A stretch of DNA of 64,000 nt from an uncultured Lachnospiraceae bacterium (GCA_910586315.1 CAJUIP010000017.1:1-64000); one strand, 5' to 3'; shown: positions 52,247 through 62,121, counted from the first letter of the stretch. A program made the numbers and translations. The notes: a model not told the origin generated them from the letters alone.

Positions 52247-52756
52247 ATGAAAGACAGCAAGCAGTCAAACAGCCCATTGTACCAGATTGTGTTTGGAGCC
52301 GCGATTGCGGGAATTTACATCGTATTGACGATGCTCTTTCTTCCGATCAGCTTTGGCCCTGTTCAGTTCAGAATTTCGGAGGCGCTCTGCGTACTTCCCT
52401 TCTTCACTCCGGCAGCGGTTCCCGGCCTCTTTATCGGATGCCTTCTGTCCAACTTCCTTGGCGGGGCGGCGATGCTGGATGTGATTTTTGGGAGTCTTGC
52501 AACTCTCATTGGAGCGGTTGGCTCCTGGATGTTGAGAAGAAACCGTTTCATGGTTTCCCTCCCTCCGATTTTGTCCAATACTATAATTATTCCCTGGGTG
52601 CTGCGTTACGCCTATGGTTCAGAGGATATGATATGGTTTGCCATGATTACGGTTGGAATCGGTGAGATTCTGGCAATTGGTATTCTGGGCCAGCTTTTGC
52701 TGTCGGCCCTTTCCAGATACCGTACTATAATTTTTGGCAGAAGAGCGGAAGCTTAA
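52247..52756 (+). CDS. queT: QueT-type queuosine precursor ECF transporter component
   Basis: 169 residues, five or six membrane spans. FGAAIAGIYIVLTMLFLPISFGPVQFRISEALCVLPFFTPAAVPGLFIGC and NFLGGAAMLDVIFGSLATLIGA are the conserved QueT segments. It is the substrate-binding part of an ECF transporter for a queuosine precursor; the energising module is encoded elsewhere. The preQ1-I riboswitch immediately upstream supports the call. Confidence 0.93.
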   Translation: MKDSKQSNSPLYQIVFGAAIAGIYIVLTMLFLPISFGPVQFRISEALCVLPFFTPAAVPGLFIGCLLSNFLGGAAMLDVIFGSLATLIGAVGSWMLRRNRFMVSLPPILSNTIIIPWVLRYAYGSEDMIWFAMITVGIGEILAIGILGQLLLSALSRYRTIIFGRRAEA

Positions 52757-52762
52757 AAATAA

Positions 52763-52873
52763 CCCGGGGTTGTCGCAAAACAGCAGATTCTTGAGATATA
52801 TCGTTCCAATACTTTCAGATATTGGATATATATTGCAGAATTGCAGATTTTTGTGACAGCCCCGGTCTTTTTT
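52763..52873. terminator. 100-nt bidirectional hairpin terminator between queT and gcvPB
   Basis: CCGGGGTTGTCGCAAAA (52763-52779) pairs with TTTTGTGACAGCCCCGG (52849-52865) at 15 of 17 positions; inside are further pairings and a CCAATA...TATTGG hairpin. T-runs flank both ends (CTTTTTTAC on plus, TTATTTTTAAG on minus), suiting the convergent genes. Longer than an ordinary terminator. Confidence 0.75.
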
Positions 52874-54419
52874 ACTGCCTGCCTTCGTGTCGTTTATACG
52901 CCCTCCAGGTGGTGGCCAGAAGATGAATGTCATGGAGATATTCTTCTTTAATCTGTGTGGCCAGAGCCGCTTTATGGGGAGCTGATTTTACAAGGTCCGG
53001 CGTGAGGTAGGCTTCCTCTGAAATGGCTTTGAAAATATCGGAAAATTCATCGATATCCGCTTTTGAGTAGGTTTCGCAGGGTTCCGGTGTGAAAGGCTCC
53101 GGAATAACTCTTGGGTGATGACTGGAAAAATAGCTTTGGAGGCCATAGTCTACAACCCGGCGGTCAATATCGTCCGTAGTAACCCCCGTTTCTTCCGTAA
53201 GAGGTTTCCAGCTTAATCGGGACTGCTCGATGCGCCTTACGCCTTCCGCAAGGGGAAGGGTGAGACCCTTTACCTCCGAAAGGCGGGCAAGCAGATAGTT
53301 GTTATTTAAAATAGAAAGCTCCGCCGCCTGTTTTAGGCCCTCTCCGCCCAGAGTCCGGATATAGGCGTAAGCCTTAAGGACTACGGATGGATTGCCGTAG
53401 AATTTACGGATTTTTCCGATGCTTTTTTCACGGTTATAATCAAAATAGTATTTATTTCCATCAAAGCGAATCGCCGGATTGGGGAGAAACGGTTCCAACT
53501 CGGCTGTGACGCCCTGTGCGCCGCAGGCCGGTCCCTGGCTTCCGTGGGGAGCAGAAAAGGATTTATGAAGGTTGTAGTGGCACATATCAAAGCCTGCATC
53601 CCTTGCTCTGGTGATGCCAAAAAGTCCGTTTAAGTTTGCCTGGTCGTAAATGCAGAGGCCGCCGACGGAATGAACGGCGTCTACAATCTCCCGGATGTGG
53701 GGATTGTAAAGCCCTGTATCTTCCGGGTTTGTAATCATTAAACCTGCCGTGCGCGAAGAAAGAGCGGCTTTTAATGCCTGCATATCAGGGTATCCCGATT
53801 TATCAGGCATCAAAGTGATGACCTTGTATCCGGCAGTGGCCGCCGCGCCGGGATTTCCGGGATGAGAGAGCATAGTAGTGATAATTTCATCTCTCTGCTC
53901 GCCCTTATGATATGTTTCATGATAAGCTCTCAGGACGAGAACGTTGGAAAAAATTGCCTGGCTGCCTCCTCCCGAAAGCAGGCAAAATGCGTCCATTCCG
54001 GAAATTTCCTTCAGGTATTCCTGGGTGTTGTATAAAATCTCCAAAATCCCCTGAACGCTTTCTTCGGGCTGGCAGGGATGCAGCTCCTTAATTTTCGGGC
54101 TTTTTGCAAAAGCTTCATGGATAACTGGATTGTATTTCATGGTGCAGGTTCCAAGGCCTATATCAATATCGAAAGCGGCTCCGATGGTCTCCTGAGACAG
54201 CCTTAGATAATGCCGGAGAACCTGAGGCTGGGACATTTCGGGAAGCTTTGGCGGTTTTTTCCGCAGGAGTCCCGAAGGTATGAGCTCACATGCGCCGGCA
54301 GTGGCCGCCAGTACCTCCGGTTCCATTTCCGGAATAAGTACCCCTCGCTCCCCCTCGCTTCCCAGTTCCATGATGATAGGTTCATCCCATCGTGCTTCGT
54401 GAAAATTTGCTCGGTTCAT
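52872..54419 (-). CDS. gcvPB: glycine decarboxylase P-protein subunit 2
   Basis: 515 residues, normal for the PLP-bearing half of the two-subunit P-protein. DIGLGTCTMKYNPVIHE, LLSGGGSQAIFSN, LMITNPEDTGLYNPHIREI, and CHYNLHKSFSAPHGSQGPACGA with the PLP Lys (about 277). It decarboxylates glycine and passes aminomethyl to the H-protein. Its start overlaps gcvPA by ATGA. No gcvH, gcvT or lpd nearby. Confidence 0.95.
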   Translation of the reverse strand: MNRANFHEARWDEPIIMELGSEGERGVLIPEMEPEVLAATAGACELIPSGLLRKKPPKLPEMSQPQVLRHYLRLSQETIGAAFDIDIGLGTCTMKYNPVIHEAFAKSPKIKELHPCQPEESVQGILEILYNTQEYLKEISGMDAFCLLSGGGSQAIFSNVLVLRAYHETYHKGEQRDEIITTMLSHPGNPGAAATAGYKVITLMPDKSGYPDMQALKAALSSRTAGLMITNPEDTGLYNPHIREIVDAVHSVGGLCIYDQANLNGLFGITRARDAGFDMCHYNLHKSFSAPHGSQGPACGAQGVTAELEPFLPNPAIRFDGNKYYFDYNREKSIGKIRKFYGNPSVVLKAYAYIRTLGGEGLKQAAELSILNNNYLLARLSEVKGLTLPLAEGVRRIEQSRLSWKPLTEETGVTTDDIDRRVVDYGLQSYFSSHHPRVIPEPFTPEPCETYSKADIDEFSDIFKAISEEAYLTPDLVKSAPHKAALATQIKEEYLHDIHLLATTWRAYKRHEGRQ

Positions 54420-55831
54420 CGGGACTCCTCCTTTGTGGCTTGTCTGAGGATATCACACAAGCGGTCAATTTCTTTCACAGTAGTAATTTCGCTGATGCAG
54501 TAGAGCGCGCTTTGCCCCAGCTTTGGAAAATCTCCGGAAAGGTCTTTGCCGCCGAAAATTTTATGTTTCAAAAGAAACTTGTTTATTTCCTGAACAGTTT
54601 TGCCGCAGGGGTCAAAATTAATGATGAATTCCTGAAATTTCGTACCGCCCAGAGGGTCTACGGAAATCTGAGGAATTTCGGACAGCTTTTTGACTGCATA
54701 GCTGGTCCTTCGCATAATCTGTTCGCCCAGCTCCCTCATTCCGCCGGGTCCCATTAAGGCAAGATAAACACCGGCCGCAATGGCCCACAGGCCGGAAGCG
54801 GTTCCGAAGTACTCATTGGCCAGTTCGCGGCTTCCATGGGAGCACCGCTCGTTCAAAGCGCGTCCCCAGCCGAATTCCCCCTCGTTTTGCGTCTGAGCGA
54901 TTCCGTAAAGGTAGGTTGGGATTTCCTTTATATAGCGGGGGTCATCCCGGACGCCGATGAAACCGGCGCAGCCGCCGCCGTAATGCATTCCAATTCCCAG
55001 CGGTTCGATGTCTCCGCATACGATATCGGCTCCATAATTGGCGGGGCTTTCTACTACGCCCAGGGAAGCAACGTCAGGAGAAACAATGAAAACAGCTCCG
55101 GTTTCGTGAGCCATGCGGCCGATTTCTTCCGCATTTTCTTCAAAAAAACCGAGATAGGACGGGTTTTCCAAAAAGACCGCGGCTGTTTTGTCTGACAGCA
55201 TAGTACGCAGTTTCGCCAGGTCTGCCCGCCCGGTTTTTGGGTCACAGTCCATGATACGGATCTGTGCCACACCGCGGCAGTAGCTTTTCACCTGTGAGAG
55301 GATTTCAGGATTCATTGTGGCGGGAAGCAGCAGTTCCTTTCTCTGACTGCTTCTTCCAAGCCGCAGGGCCATCCGCAGGGAAGAGCAAACCGCCTGTCCA
55401 GCATCATAGGTGGTATAACTGATTACATCCAGGTCCAGAAGTTCTCCCATCATGCTCTGATATTCAAAAATGGCCTGCATTTTTCCATGGTCCGAGTAGG
55501 TATCGCCGCAATATGCAGTAAGAAACTCTGCCCGGCCTGCAATTTCATCACAAACAGCAGGAACAAAATGCCGGTAACATCCGGCCCCAAGAAAGTTCAG
55601 ATACTCATTACAAGAGTTGTTCTTTTCGAGAATAGATTCCAGGTGCGTTTTCAGGGCGTGTTCTCCGGGAATGGGCTCCGGCAGATTTAACGGCCTGTCA
55701 AGGCGGAGATCTTCTGGGATAACGCTGTTATATAAGTCTGAAACAGAAGAAATACCAAGGGCGTCCATCATTTCTTTTTTTGCCTTTGGGGCGCTGTTTG
55801 GCATATATGGATATACAAAGTCTTTTTTCAT
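54416..55831 (-). CDS. gcvPA: glycine decarboxylase P-protein subunit 1
   Basis: 471 residues. FLGAGCYRHFVPAVCDEIAGRAEF, TAYCGDTYSDHGKMQAIFEYQSMMGELLDLDVISYTTYDAGQA-like and MHYGGGCAGFIGVRDDPRYI fit the N-terminal half-type subunit. It lies only 21 bp after the oligopeptide ABC ATPase gene, on the same strand, which ties glycine cleavage to a peptide uptake operon. No glycine riboswitch fits in this gap. Confidence 0.94.
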   Translation of the reverse strand: MKKDFVYPYMPNSAPKAKKEMMDALGISSVSDLYNSVIPEDLRLDRPLNLPEPIPGEHALKTHLESILEKNNSCNEYLNFLGAGCYRHFVPAVCDEIAGRAEFLTAYCGDTYSDHGKMQAIFEYQSMMGELLDLDVISYTTYDAGQAVCSSLRMALRLGRSSQRKELLLPATMNPEILSQVKSYCRGVAQIRIMDCDPKTGRADLAKLRTMLSDKTAAVFLENPSYLGFFEENAEEIGRMAHETGAVFIVSPDVASLGVVESPANYGADIVCGDIEPLGIGMHYGGGCAGFIGVRDDPRYIKEIPTYLYGIAQTQNEGEFGWGRALNERCSHGSRELANEYFGTASGLWAIAAGVYLALMGPGGMRELGEQIMRRTSYAVKKLSEIPQISVDPLGGTKFQEFIINFDPCGKTVQEINKFLLKHKIFGGKDLSGDFPKLGQSALYCISEITTVKEIDRLCDILRQATKEESR

Positions 55832-55852
55832 TGGCGCTACACTCTTTCTGAA

Positions 55853-56818
55853 TTATATCCCGTTGATTTCCCTGGCGAAGTGGCATGCGACAAAATGCTT
55901 TGGCATGATCTCCTCCAGAGCCGGCTCTTTTTGATGACACTGTTCTTTGGCATAAGGACATCTGGCGGCAAAACGGCATCCGGGCTTTGGATTTATGGGA
56001 GAGGACAGCTCTCCGCGCAGCAACTGGCGCTTTTTCTTTTCCGTTCCGTATACAGGGAGCGGGACCGCGGCTAAAAGCGCTTTGGTATATGGGTGGAGAC
56101 GATTCAGGAAGATATCTTTATCGCTGGCTAATTCCACCATTTTTCCCAGATACATCACGAGAATTTCATCTGAAATATGTTTTACAACAGATAAGTTATG
56201 GGTGATAAACAGGTAGGTGAGATTTCGCTCTTCCTGGAGGTCCTGCATTAAATTGAGGATCTGTGCCTGAATGGAGACATCCAGGGCGGAAACCGGTTCA
56301 TCACAGACAATAAATTTTGGATTTAAAGCCAGCGCTCTGGCTACTCCAATGCGCTGGCGCCTCCCGCCATCAAGCTCATGGGGATAGGAATTTGCCAGAC
56401 GCCTTGCCAAGCCGACGGTGTCCATAAGCTCCAGAACCTGCTTTTCCAGATCCGCTTTGGAGGAAACCCGGCGGTAAATCTGGAGGGGTTCGGCGATGAT
56501 TTCACTGACCGACTGCCGGGGATTCAGGGAAGCAAAGGGATCCTGAAAGATCATCTGCATATTCTGACGGACATTTTTAAGATCTGCCTTGGTGAGGTCG
56601 CTGATATCCTTTCCCTCAAAGAGAATCTGGCCGTCCGTTCGTTCCAAAAGATGCACTAACACACGGCCCAAGGTGGACTTACCGCATCCGGATTCGCCGA
56701 CAACGCCAAGGGTTTTTCCTTCCTCAATGGAAAAACTGACCCCATCCACCGCATGGAGAGTTCCTTTTGGCGTTTTAAAATATTTTTTTATGTTTTTTGC
56801 TTCTAAAATAGCTGCCAA
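55853..56818 (-). CDS. oligopeptide/dipeptide ABC transporter ATP-binding protein (OppF type)
   Basis: 321 residues. Walker A GESGCGKSTLGR (about 40-51), Q-loop MIFQDPFASLNPRQ, Walker B FIVCDEPVSALDVS, switch His in LFITHNLSVV, and the C-terminal oligopeptide-ABC domain with CRFAARCPYAKEQC, a Cys cluster typical of OppD/F/DppD/F. The ABC signature reads ELDGGRRQRIGVARAL in place of SGGQ, a known kind of variation but worth noting. 12 bp after oppD. Confidence 0.93.
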   Translation of the reverse strand: MAAILEAKNIKKYFKTPKGTLHAVDGVSFSIEEGKTLGVVGESGCGKSTLGRVLVHLLERTDGQILFEGKDISDLTKADLKNVRQNMQMIFQDPFASLNPRQSVSEIIAEPLQIYRRVSSKADLEKQVLELMDTVGLARRLANSYPHELDGGRRQRIGVARALALNPKFIVCDEPVSALDVSIQAQILNLMQDLQEERNLTYLFITHNLSVVKHISDEILVMYLGKMVELASDKDIFLNRLHPYTKALLAAVPLPVYGTEKKKRQLLRGELSSPINPKPGCRFAARCPYAKEQCHQKEPALEEIMPKHFVACHFAREINGI

Positions 56819-56830
56819 AATGTATTCCTC

Positions 56831-57799
56831 CTAATCGTTTATGTATTTTACGCAACGGACAATATGGCCGGGAGCCACCTCCACCGGAGAAAATTTTTCT
56901 TTCGTACAGCGGTCCTGGCAATCAGGACAGCGAAGACAGAAACTGCATCCTTTCGGAAGATTGGTCGGATCCGGCATGAGACCCTTGATGGGTTTTAGCC
57001 GCCGTACATCCTCGTTAAAGTTGGGAATGGAACCAAAGAGTCCGATGCTGTACGGATGCATGGTGTGATTGTAGATATGATCCAGGGTGCCATATTCTAC
57101 GATTTCTCCGGCATACATAATGGCGGCTTTGTCGCAGATATCGGCAACAACCCCAAGATCGTGGGTAATCAGGATCAATGTGGTTTTAAGTTCTTTAATA
57201 ATGCGTTCAATCATCTCAAGGACCTGCGCCTGTATGGTTACATCCAAAGCTGTGGTGGGCTCGTCGGCGATCAGAAGAGAAGGGTTTCTTGCCAGGGCGA
57301 TGGCGATGATAACACGCTGCTTCATTCCGCCGGAGAACTGATGTGGATAATCAGAGTATCTTTCTCCCGGAATTCCCACCATTTCCAGCATTTTCTTTGC
57401 CCTTTGGGTGGCTTCCAGACGTGATACCTTTTCGTGCAGATGGATGACCTCACAGATCTGGTCGCCGACAGTAATCACAGGGTTCAGGGCTGTCATGGGA
57501 TCCTGGAAAATCATGGATATCTTTTCTCCGCGGAGCTTTCTTAATTCGCTCTGAGAAAGCTTTGTTAAATCTCTGCCCTCAAAGATAATTTCACCGCTTT
57601 TAATTCTTCCCGGAGGGGAAGTGATAAGCTGCATAATGGACAGGGCTGTGGTGGTCTTTCCAGCTCCCGTTTCGCCCACCAGACCAAGAGCTTCTCCTCT
57701 TTCCAGGGTAAAGCTTAAATGATTCACCGCCTGAACAATGGATTTGCCGGAAGTATATTCTACGGTTAAATTGCGAACTTCTAAGATAGGTTCTGCCAT
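56831..57799 (-). CDS. oligopeptide/dipeptide ABC transporter ATP-binding protein (OppD type)
   Basis: 322 residues. Walker A GETGAGKTTTALS, signature QFSGGMKQRVIIAIAL, Walker B LLIADEPTTALDVT, LITHDLGVVADICD, and C-terminal CSFCLRCPDCQDRC Cys motif. Start 57799 is set by AAGGAGGGAAATT; the longer frame to 57964 overlaps the permease gene. Pairs with the OppF-type protein to drive uptake. Confidence 0.93.
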   Translation of the reverse strand: MAEPILEVRNLTVEYTSGKSIVQAVNHLSFTLERGEALGLVGETGAGKTTTALSIMQLITSPPGRIKSGEIIFEGRDLTKLSQSELRKLRGEKISMIFQDPMTALNPVITVGDQICEVIHLHEKVSRLEATQRAKKMLEMVGIPGERYSDYPHQFSGGMKQRVIIAIALARNPSLLIADEPTTALDVTIQAQVLEMIERIIKELKTTLILITHDLGVVADICDKAAIMYAGEIVEYGTLDHIYNHTMHPYSIGLFGSIPNFNEDVRRLKPIKGLMPDPTNLPKGCSFCLRCPDCQDRCTKEKFSPVEVAPGHIVRCVKYIND

Positions 57800-57810
57800 A
57801 ATTTCCCTCC

Positions 57811-58689
57811 TTAAACCTTCAGTTTTGGATCCAGGGCGTCGCGAAGGCCATCCCCCAGAATATTGAAGGCGAATACAGTAATCATAATCATTATGCCCGG
57901 GAAGGTTACAACCGGCCAGAAGTCGCGGATATAAGCGCGTCCGGCAGAAAGCATGGACCCCCATTCCGGCGTGGGCGGGGTAATGCCAAGTCCCAGGAAG
58001 CTTAAGGAAGCAGCAGAAAGAATTGCGATGGCAATACTCATGGTAGCTTGGACGATGATAGGAGCCAGGCAGTTAGGCAGTATGTGCTTCACGATTAAGC
58101 GGAAGTCGCTGGCGCCGATGGAACGGGCCGCTTCAATATACTCCATTTGCTTTACCGACAGAATGGAGGCCCGGACAATCCTTGCGTACCCGGGAATAGC
58201 GCCGATTCCCACAGCAACAATTAGGTTTCCAAGGCCGGGGCCCAGGGCGGCGGCGATGGAGAGGGCAAGAAGAATATTTGGAATTGCCAGAACTACGTCA
58301 ACGATTCTCATGATGATATTATCGGCAAGCTGACCGTAAAATCCGGCGATGCATCCCAAAACAACCCCTGCCAGACAGGAAAAAGATACGGAAATCAATC
58401 CCACCGCCAGGGAGTAACGGGAGCCATAAATCAGACGGCTTAAAATGTCCCTCCCATAATCGTCAGTTCCAAAAAGAAATTCTTTACAGGGATAGGTAAA
58501 CTGACGGGACAGATCCTGGTCGTCTGGTCCATAAGGAGCGATCTGCTCGGCGAATATGGCCATCAGTATCAGAAGGACAATGACACCGAGGCTTAAAATT
58601 GCCATTTTGTTTTTAGCAAATCTTCCCATGATTTCTTTCATCTGGCTCTGCTTTTTTATAACAATTTCAGCTTGTGTTTTCTCAGGCAT
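57811..58689 (-). CDS. oligopeptide/dipeptide ABC transporter permease (OppC/DppC type)
   Basis: 292 residues, six spans. An N-terminal cytoplasmic lead (KKQSQMKEIMGRFAKNKMAIL) precedes the first span; the EAA loop is EAARSIGASDFRLIVKHILPNCLAPIIVQ, and the end GDGLRDALDPKLKV is classic for DppC. Its start overlaps the oppB end by 8 bp. Confidence 0.95.
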   Translation of the reverse strand: MPEKTQAEIVIKKQSQMKEIMGRFAKNKMAILSLGVIVLLILMAIFAEQIAPYGPDDQDLSRQFTYPCKEFLFGTDDYGRDILSRLIYGSRYSLAVGLISVSFSCLAGVVLGCIAGFYGQLADNIIMRIVDVVLAIPNILLALSIAAALGPGLGNLIVAVGIGAIPGYARIVRASILSVKQMEYIEAARSIGASDFRLIVKHILPNCLAPIIVQATMSIAIAILSAASLSFLGLGITPPTPEWGSMLSAGRAYIRDFWPVVTFPGIMIMITVFAFNILGDGLRDALDPKLKV

Positions 58690-59656
58690 TTGTCACAGCC
58701 CCCTTTCCGGCAGTCTGGGTTTTCTTGGGTTTGATATACTGAGACCGGATCCGCGGATCCACAAAAGCGTACAGGATATCAATAATCAGATTGACAATGG
58801 AGGTGGAGAAAGCGATTAACAGTACTCCGCCCTGGACAATCGGATAGTTTTGCAGCTTGATGGCATCCACCATGAGCTTTCCGATCCCGGCGATGGAGAA
58901 TACGGTTTCTGCCATAACGGCGCCGCCCATCAGACGTCCGAACTGGAGGCCGGCAACGGTAATAATGGGAATCAGAGCGTTGGGAAGCGCATGGCGGAGA
59001 ATAACGAACAGTTCTTTCTGGCCTTTTGCCCGGGCGGTACGAATGTAGTCCTGACGTACCACTTCCAGCATACTGGAGCGAGTCATCCGCATGATGGTGG
59101 CGGTTGAGTTCATCCCCAGGGAAATAATGGGGAGAATCCAGTGTAAGGGGGTGGACAGTCCTGACGGAGGAAGTATTTTCCAGTTGACCGCAAAGATGAT
59201 GATCAGCATCAGAGCCAGCCAGAAGTTGGGAATGGATACTCCCAGAAGAGAGAAGGAGGTGGCCAGATTATCAAAAATGGAATACTGCTTTGTGGCTGAA
59301 ATAATTCCCATGGTTACGCCAAAACACAGAGAAAGCAAGACTCCGGCTCCGGCCAGCTTGACCGTTGTTGGGAAACGATCCAGCAGTTCCTCAGTCACCG
59401 GACGTTTTGTGGAATAGGAGGTTCCCAGGTTTCCGCGAAGAACCCCTTTCATATAATTGATATATTGGACCAGATAGGGTTCATTTAATTTCAGATCATT
59501 CCGGAGCTGTTCCTTTTGTTCGATAGTAGCGCTGTCGCCTAACAGCATGTCCGCTGCATCACCGGGGGTAAAGTACATCATGGTAAAGATAATCAATGAA
59601 ACCCCCAACAGGACCGGAATCATCATAAGAACACGTTTTCCGATAAAACGAAGCAA
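58682..59656 (-). CDS. oligopeptide/dipeptide ABC transporter permease (OppB/DppB type)
   Basis: 324 residues, six spans. MLRFIGKRVLMMIPVLLGVSLIIF, YFTPGDAADMLLG, the EAA-like loop RTARAKGQKELFVILRHALPNALIPI and the end YAFVDPRIRSQ are family hallmarks. Forms the channel with the OppC-type permease. Lies 94 bp downstream of the binding-protein gene. Confidence 0.95.
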   Translation of the reverse strand: MLRFIGKRVLMMIPVLLGVSLIIFTMMYFTPGDAADMLLGDSATIEQKEQLRNDLKLNEPYLVQYINYMKGVLRGNLGTSYSTKRPVTEELLDRFPTTVKLAGAGVLLSLCFGVTMGIISATKQYSIFDNLATSFSLLGVSIPNFWLALMLIIIFAVNWKILPPSGLSTPLHWILPIISLGMNSTATIMRMTRSSMLEVVRQDYIRTARAKGQKELFVILRHALPNALIPIITVAGLQFGRLMGGAVMAETVFSIAGIGKLMVDAIKLQNYPIVQGGVLLIAFSTSIVNLIIDILYAFVDPRIRSQYIKPKKTQTAGKGAVTNA

Positions 59657-59750
59657 TTTTGTAACTCCTTTCTTCTATATAGAATGGATGCGCCCCGGCA
59701 AAAGCCGGGACACATCAAGAAGATTTACGGATTGCACCTATTCAGCATAT

Positions 59751-61343
59751 CTATTCAGCGACGCTGATTTTCTCCATTTCAAGGTAGTTCATGGCATCAA
59801 ATTCGAAGCCCTCCACCTTGTCAGAAAGTGCATAGATGGTCTTCTTAAATGCGATTGGAAGGCTCCATTTTGCTTCCCACAAGTAATCGCAGATTTCATG
59901 GTAGGCAGCAGAGCGTTCATTTACATCATAGATACCTTTGGCGTCTGCCAGCATCTTATCTAGTTCGGCATTGTTGGAATTTAAGCGGTCGCCGAATGCA
60001 GAGTCATAAATGATAAGAGTGCTGGCGGGGTCAGAGGCGCTTCCGTTTCGGATACCAACCTGAAGCGTGTTGCCCTGAGCCAGATAAGCAGCTACTTCAG
60101 CAGTGGAAACGTTGGTTTCTACTCCGATCTGTTTCCACATGTTTTGAATGGCTTCTGTAATTCTCTGCATTTCTTCCAACGGCTGTACAACGAAATTGAT
60201 GGTCAGGCCGTCTGCATATCCTGCTTCTGCCAACAGTGCCTTGGCTTTTTCCACATCATAAAGGTTAGGATCGTAGGTTTTTGCTCCCAGGAGTGTTGTG
60301 GGCATGATGCTGTCAGCCACTGTTGCGGTTCCTTTGTATACGGCATTGACAATAGCTTCACGGTCAATGGCAAATACCAGAGCCTGGCGGACGCGGATAT
60401 CAGATAAAACGGGATCCTGCATGTTAAATGTGACCGTGGTGTACTGATAACCAGTCCCCATTTCCACACGGAGCCCTTCTGCCTCCTCAAGACGGGCTAC
60501 CTCGCTGGCCAGAACGTTCAAGCAGATATCAGCGTTTCCGGTTTCCATCTCAATGACGCGGTTGGCGGATTCTGTGATGATCTTAAACACGATGTTGGGA
60601 GTTTTCGGGGTCTCTCCCCAGTAGTTTTCATTGGCGACCAGGCGGAGCTCTGTTCCGGTCTGCCATTCCGCAAGTTTATAGGGGCCCGTGCCTACGGGAG
60701 CATGGCCGTAAGCATCTTCCCCCAGCTCTTCCACAGCGCGCTTGCAGACAATGCCGCCGCGCTGCCCGTTTAAGGTGTCAAAAATGGATGCATCCGGGGA
60801 TTTTAATTTTATCTCAACAGTTAAATCATCAATGACTTTGGTATTTTCTCCATCAAAGGATTTATAAGTAGAGGAACTTCCGGGATTGGTGCAGGCACGG
60901 GCGATGGTGTAGCGGACGTCCTCGGCAGTGAGCGTATCTCCATTATGGAACTTAACGCCTTCACGAAGATAGAAACGGAATGTAGTATCGTCAATCTGTT
61001 CCCATTTTTCGGCGAGGGCAGGCACCGGAGATTTATTTTCATCCAGTGTAATCAGGGTGTCATAAATCTGAACGGTTACTGCTCCGCAGGACATCTTTCC
61101 CTGTGCCTGGGGATCCAGAGTTGTGGGCTCTTCCCAGTGGGCGATGGTCAGTGTGTCCTTGTAGGTGGGGGTGGTACTGGTACTGGTGCTAGTGCTAGTG
61201 CCAGTGTCAGTGTTGCCAGCATTGGCCGGGGCATCGGCAGAGCCATTCGGGCTGCTTTTTTGTCCGCACCCCGCGGCCAGAAGAGATGTCATGGTCAATG
61301 CCAGAAACAGGGACATGATACGTGATACTTTCCTTCTTTTCAT
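59751..61343 (-). CDS. peptide ABC transporter substrate-binding lipoprotein (SBP family 5)
   Basis: 530 residues. Signal peptide with lipobox LLAAGC (Cys about 26), then a Gly/Thr/Ser low-complexity linker (about 27-60) and the family 5 fold: LTIAHWEEPTTLDPQAQG, TFRFYLREGVKFHNGDTLTAEDV, GTGPYKLAEWQTGTEL, RQALVFAIDREAIVNAVYKG. Captures a peptide, opine or glycine-containing solute outside the membrane. First structural part of the transporter, 41 bp after the RraA-like gene. Confidence 0.94.
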   Translation of the reverse strand: MKRRKVSRIMSLFLALTMTSLLAAGCGQKSSPNGSADAPANAGNTDTGTSTSTSTSTTPTYKDTLTIAHWEEPTTLDPQAQGKMSCGAVTVQIYDTLITLDENKSPVPALAEKWEQIDDTTFRFYLREGVKFHNGDTLTAEDVRYTIARACTNPGSSSTYKSFDGENTKVIDDLTVEIKLKSPDASIFDTLNGQRGGIVCKRAVEELGEDAYGHAPVGTGPYKLAEWQTGTELRLVANENYWGETPKTPNIVFKIITESANRVIEMETGNADICLNVLASEVARLEEAEGLRVEMGTGYQYTTVTFNMQDPVLSDIRVRQALVFAIDREAIVNAVYKGTATVADSIMPTTLLGAKTYDPNLYDVEKAKALLAEAGYADGLTINFVVQPLEEMQRITEAIQNMWKQIGVETNVSTAEVAAYLAQGNTLQVGIRNGSASDPASTLIIYDSAFGDRLNSNNAELDKMLADAKGIYDVNERSAAYHEICDYLWEAKWSLPIAFKKTIYALSDKVEGFEFDAMNYLEMEKISVAE

Positions 61344-61384
61344 AGGTAGATATCCTCCTTTTTATGATCGGCCTTATGGCCAAA

Positions 61385-62053
61385 TTATTTATTGAATTTT
61401 CTTAACTCAGCAATGGCATCTGTCAATCCAACGGTAAAGAGCTGGTCTACATTCCATAAGGGGTCGCCGCCGGAACGGAAATGCTCGCGTAAGGTTAGTT
61501 CTCTGGCAACAGATTCTTCCGCTTTTTTCAGTGCATCTTCATATCCGTCCGGAGGCAGTACTACTACTCCGTCGGCATCACCGAATACGTAATCTCCAGG
61601 GTTTACATGGGCTCCGGAACAGACAACGGGAATCTGCACTTCTCCGGTAGCCCCGTAAATCATAGTGGTAACGGCGGAGATTCCGGTGCAGAAAACAGGC
61701 ATATCCAGTTTTTCGATGGCCCGGGAATCCGTTGCGGGACCGTCAATGACGATTCCTGCCATGCCGCGGCTTTGTGCATAGGTTGCGACCATTTCCCCAC
61801 AACAGGCAAAGGTATGATCTCCACAGCGGTCTACCACGATGACGGAACCTTTGGGCGCATGCTTGATTCCATAATAGAGAGCGCAGGAATCGCGTCCGGA
61901 AATCCGTACCGTGTAGGCAGGACCGATCATCCGGTTATCGTCCCGGCGAATGGGTTTCATTTCCGGCTTCATATACCCTCCCCCGATATAATGGCCAACC
62001 GTGGCAGGGTCCACGGCCAGAAAACGTTTGATGAGTGCTTCATCCATGTTCAT
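61385..62053 (-). CDS. RraA/HMG aldolase-like family protein
   Basis: 222 residues. MIGPAYTVRI, GSVIVVDRCGDHTFACCGEMVATYAQSRGMAGIVIDGPATDSRAIEKL and GDYVFGDADGVVVLPPDGYEDAL match the RraA-like fold; the DGxxTDSRAI segment corresponds to the metal and pyruvate-enolate site of 4-hydroxy-4-methyl-2-oxoglutarate aldolase / oxaloacetate decarboxylase members. Such enzymes act on 2-oxo diacids. First gene of the minus-strand operon; GAAAGGAGTTATACAAC precedes the start. Confidence 0.85.
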   Translation of the reverse strand: MNMDEALIKRFLAVDPATVGHYIGGGYMKPEMKPIRRDDNRMIGPAYTVRISGRDSCALYYGIKHAPKGSVIVVDRCGDHTFACCGEMVATYAQSRGMAGIVIDGPATDSRAIEKLDMPVFCTGISAVTTMIYGATGEVQIPVVCSGAHVNPGDYVFGDADGVVVLPPDGYEDALKKAEESVARELTLREHFRSGGDPLWNVDQLFTVGLTDAIAELRKFNK

Positions 62054-62121
62054 GTTGTATAACTCCTTTCATTAATAAGTTTTTAATTTCTGAATTGACA
62101 GGTGCAAATAAGAGTTGTAAA

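Noticed and set aside
55832..55852. Glycine riboswitch before gcvPA
   Set aside because: Only 21 bp lie between the ATPase gene and gcvPA, with just a ribosome site; no room for an aptamer.
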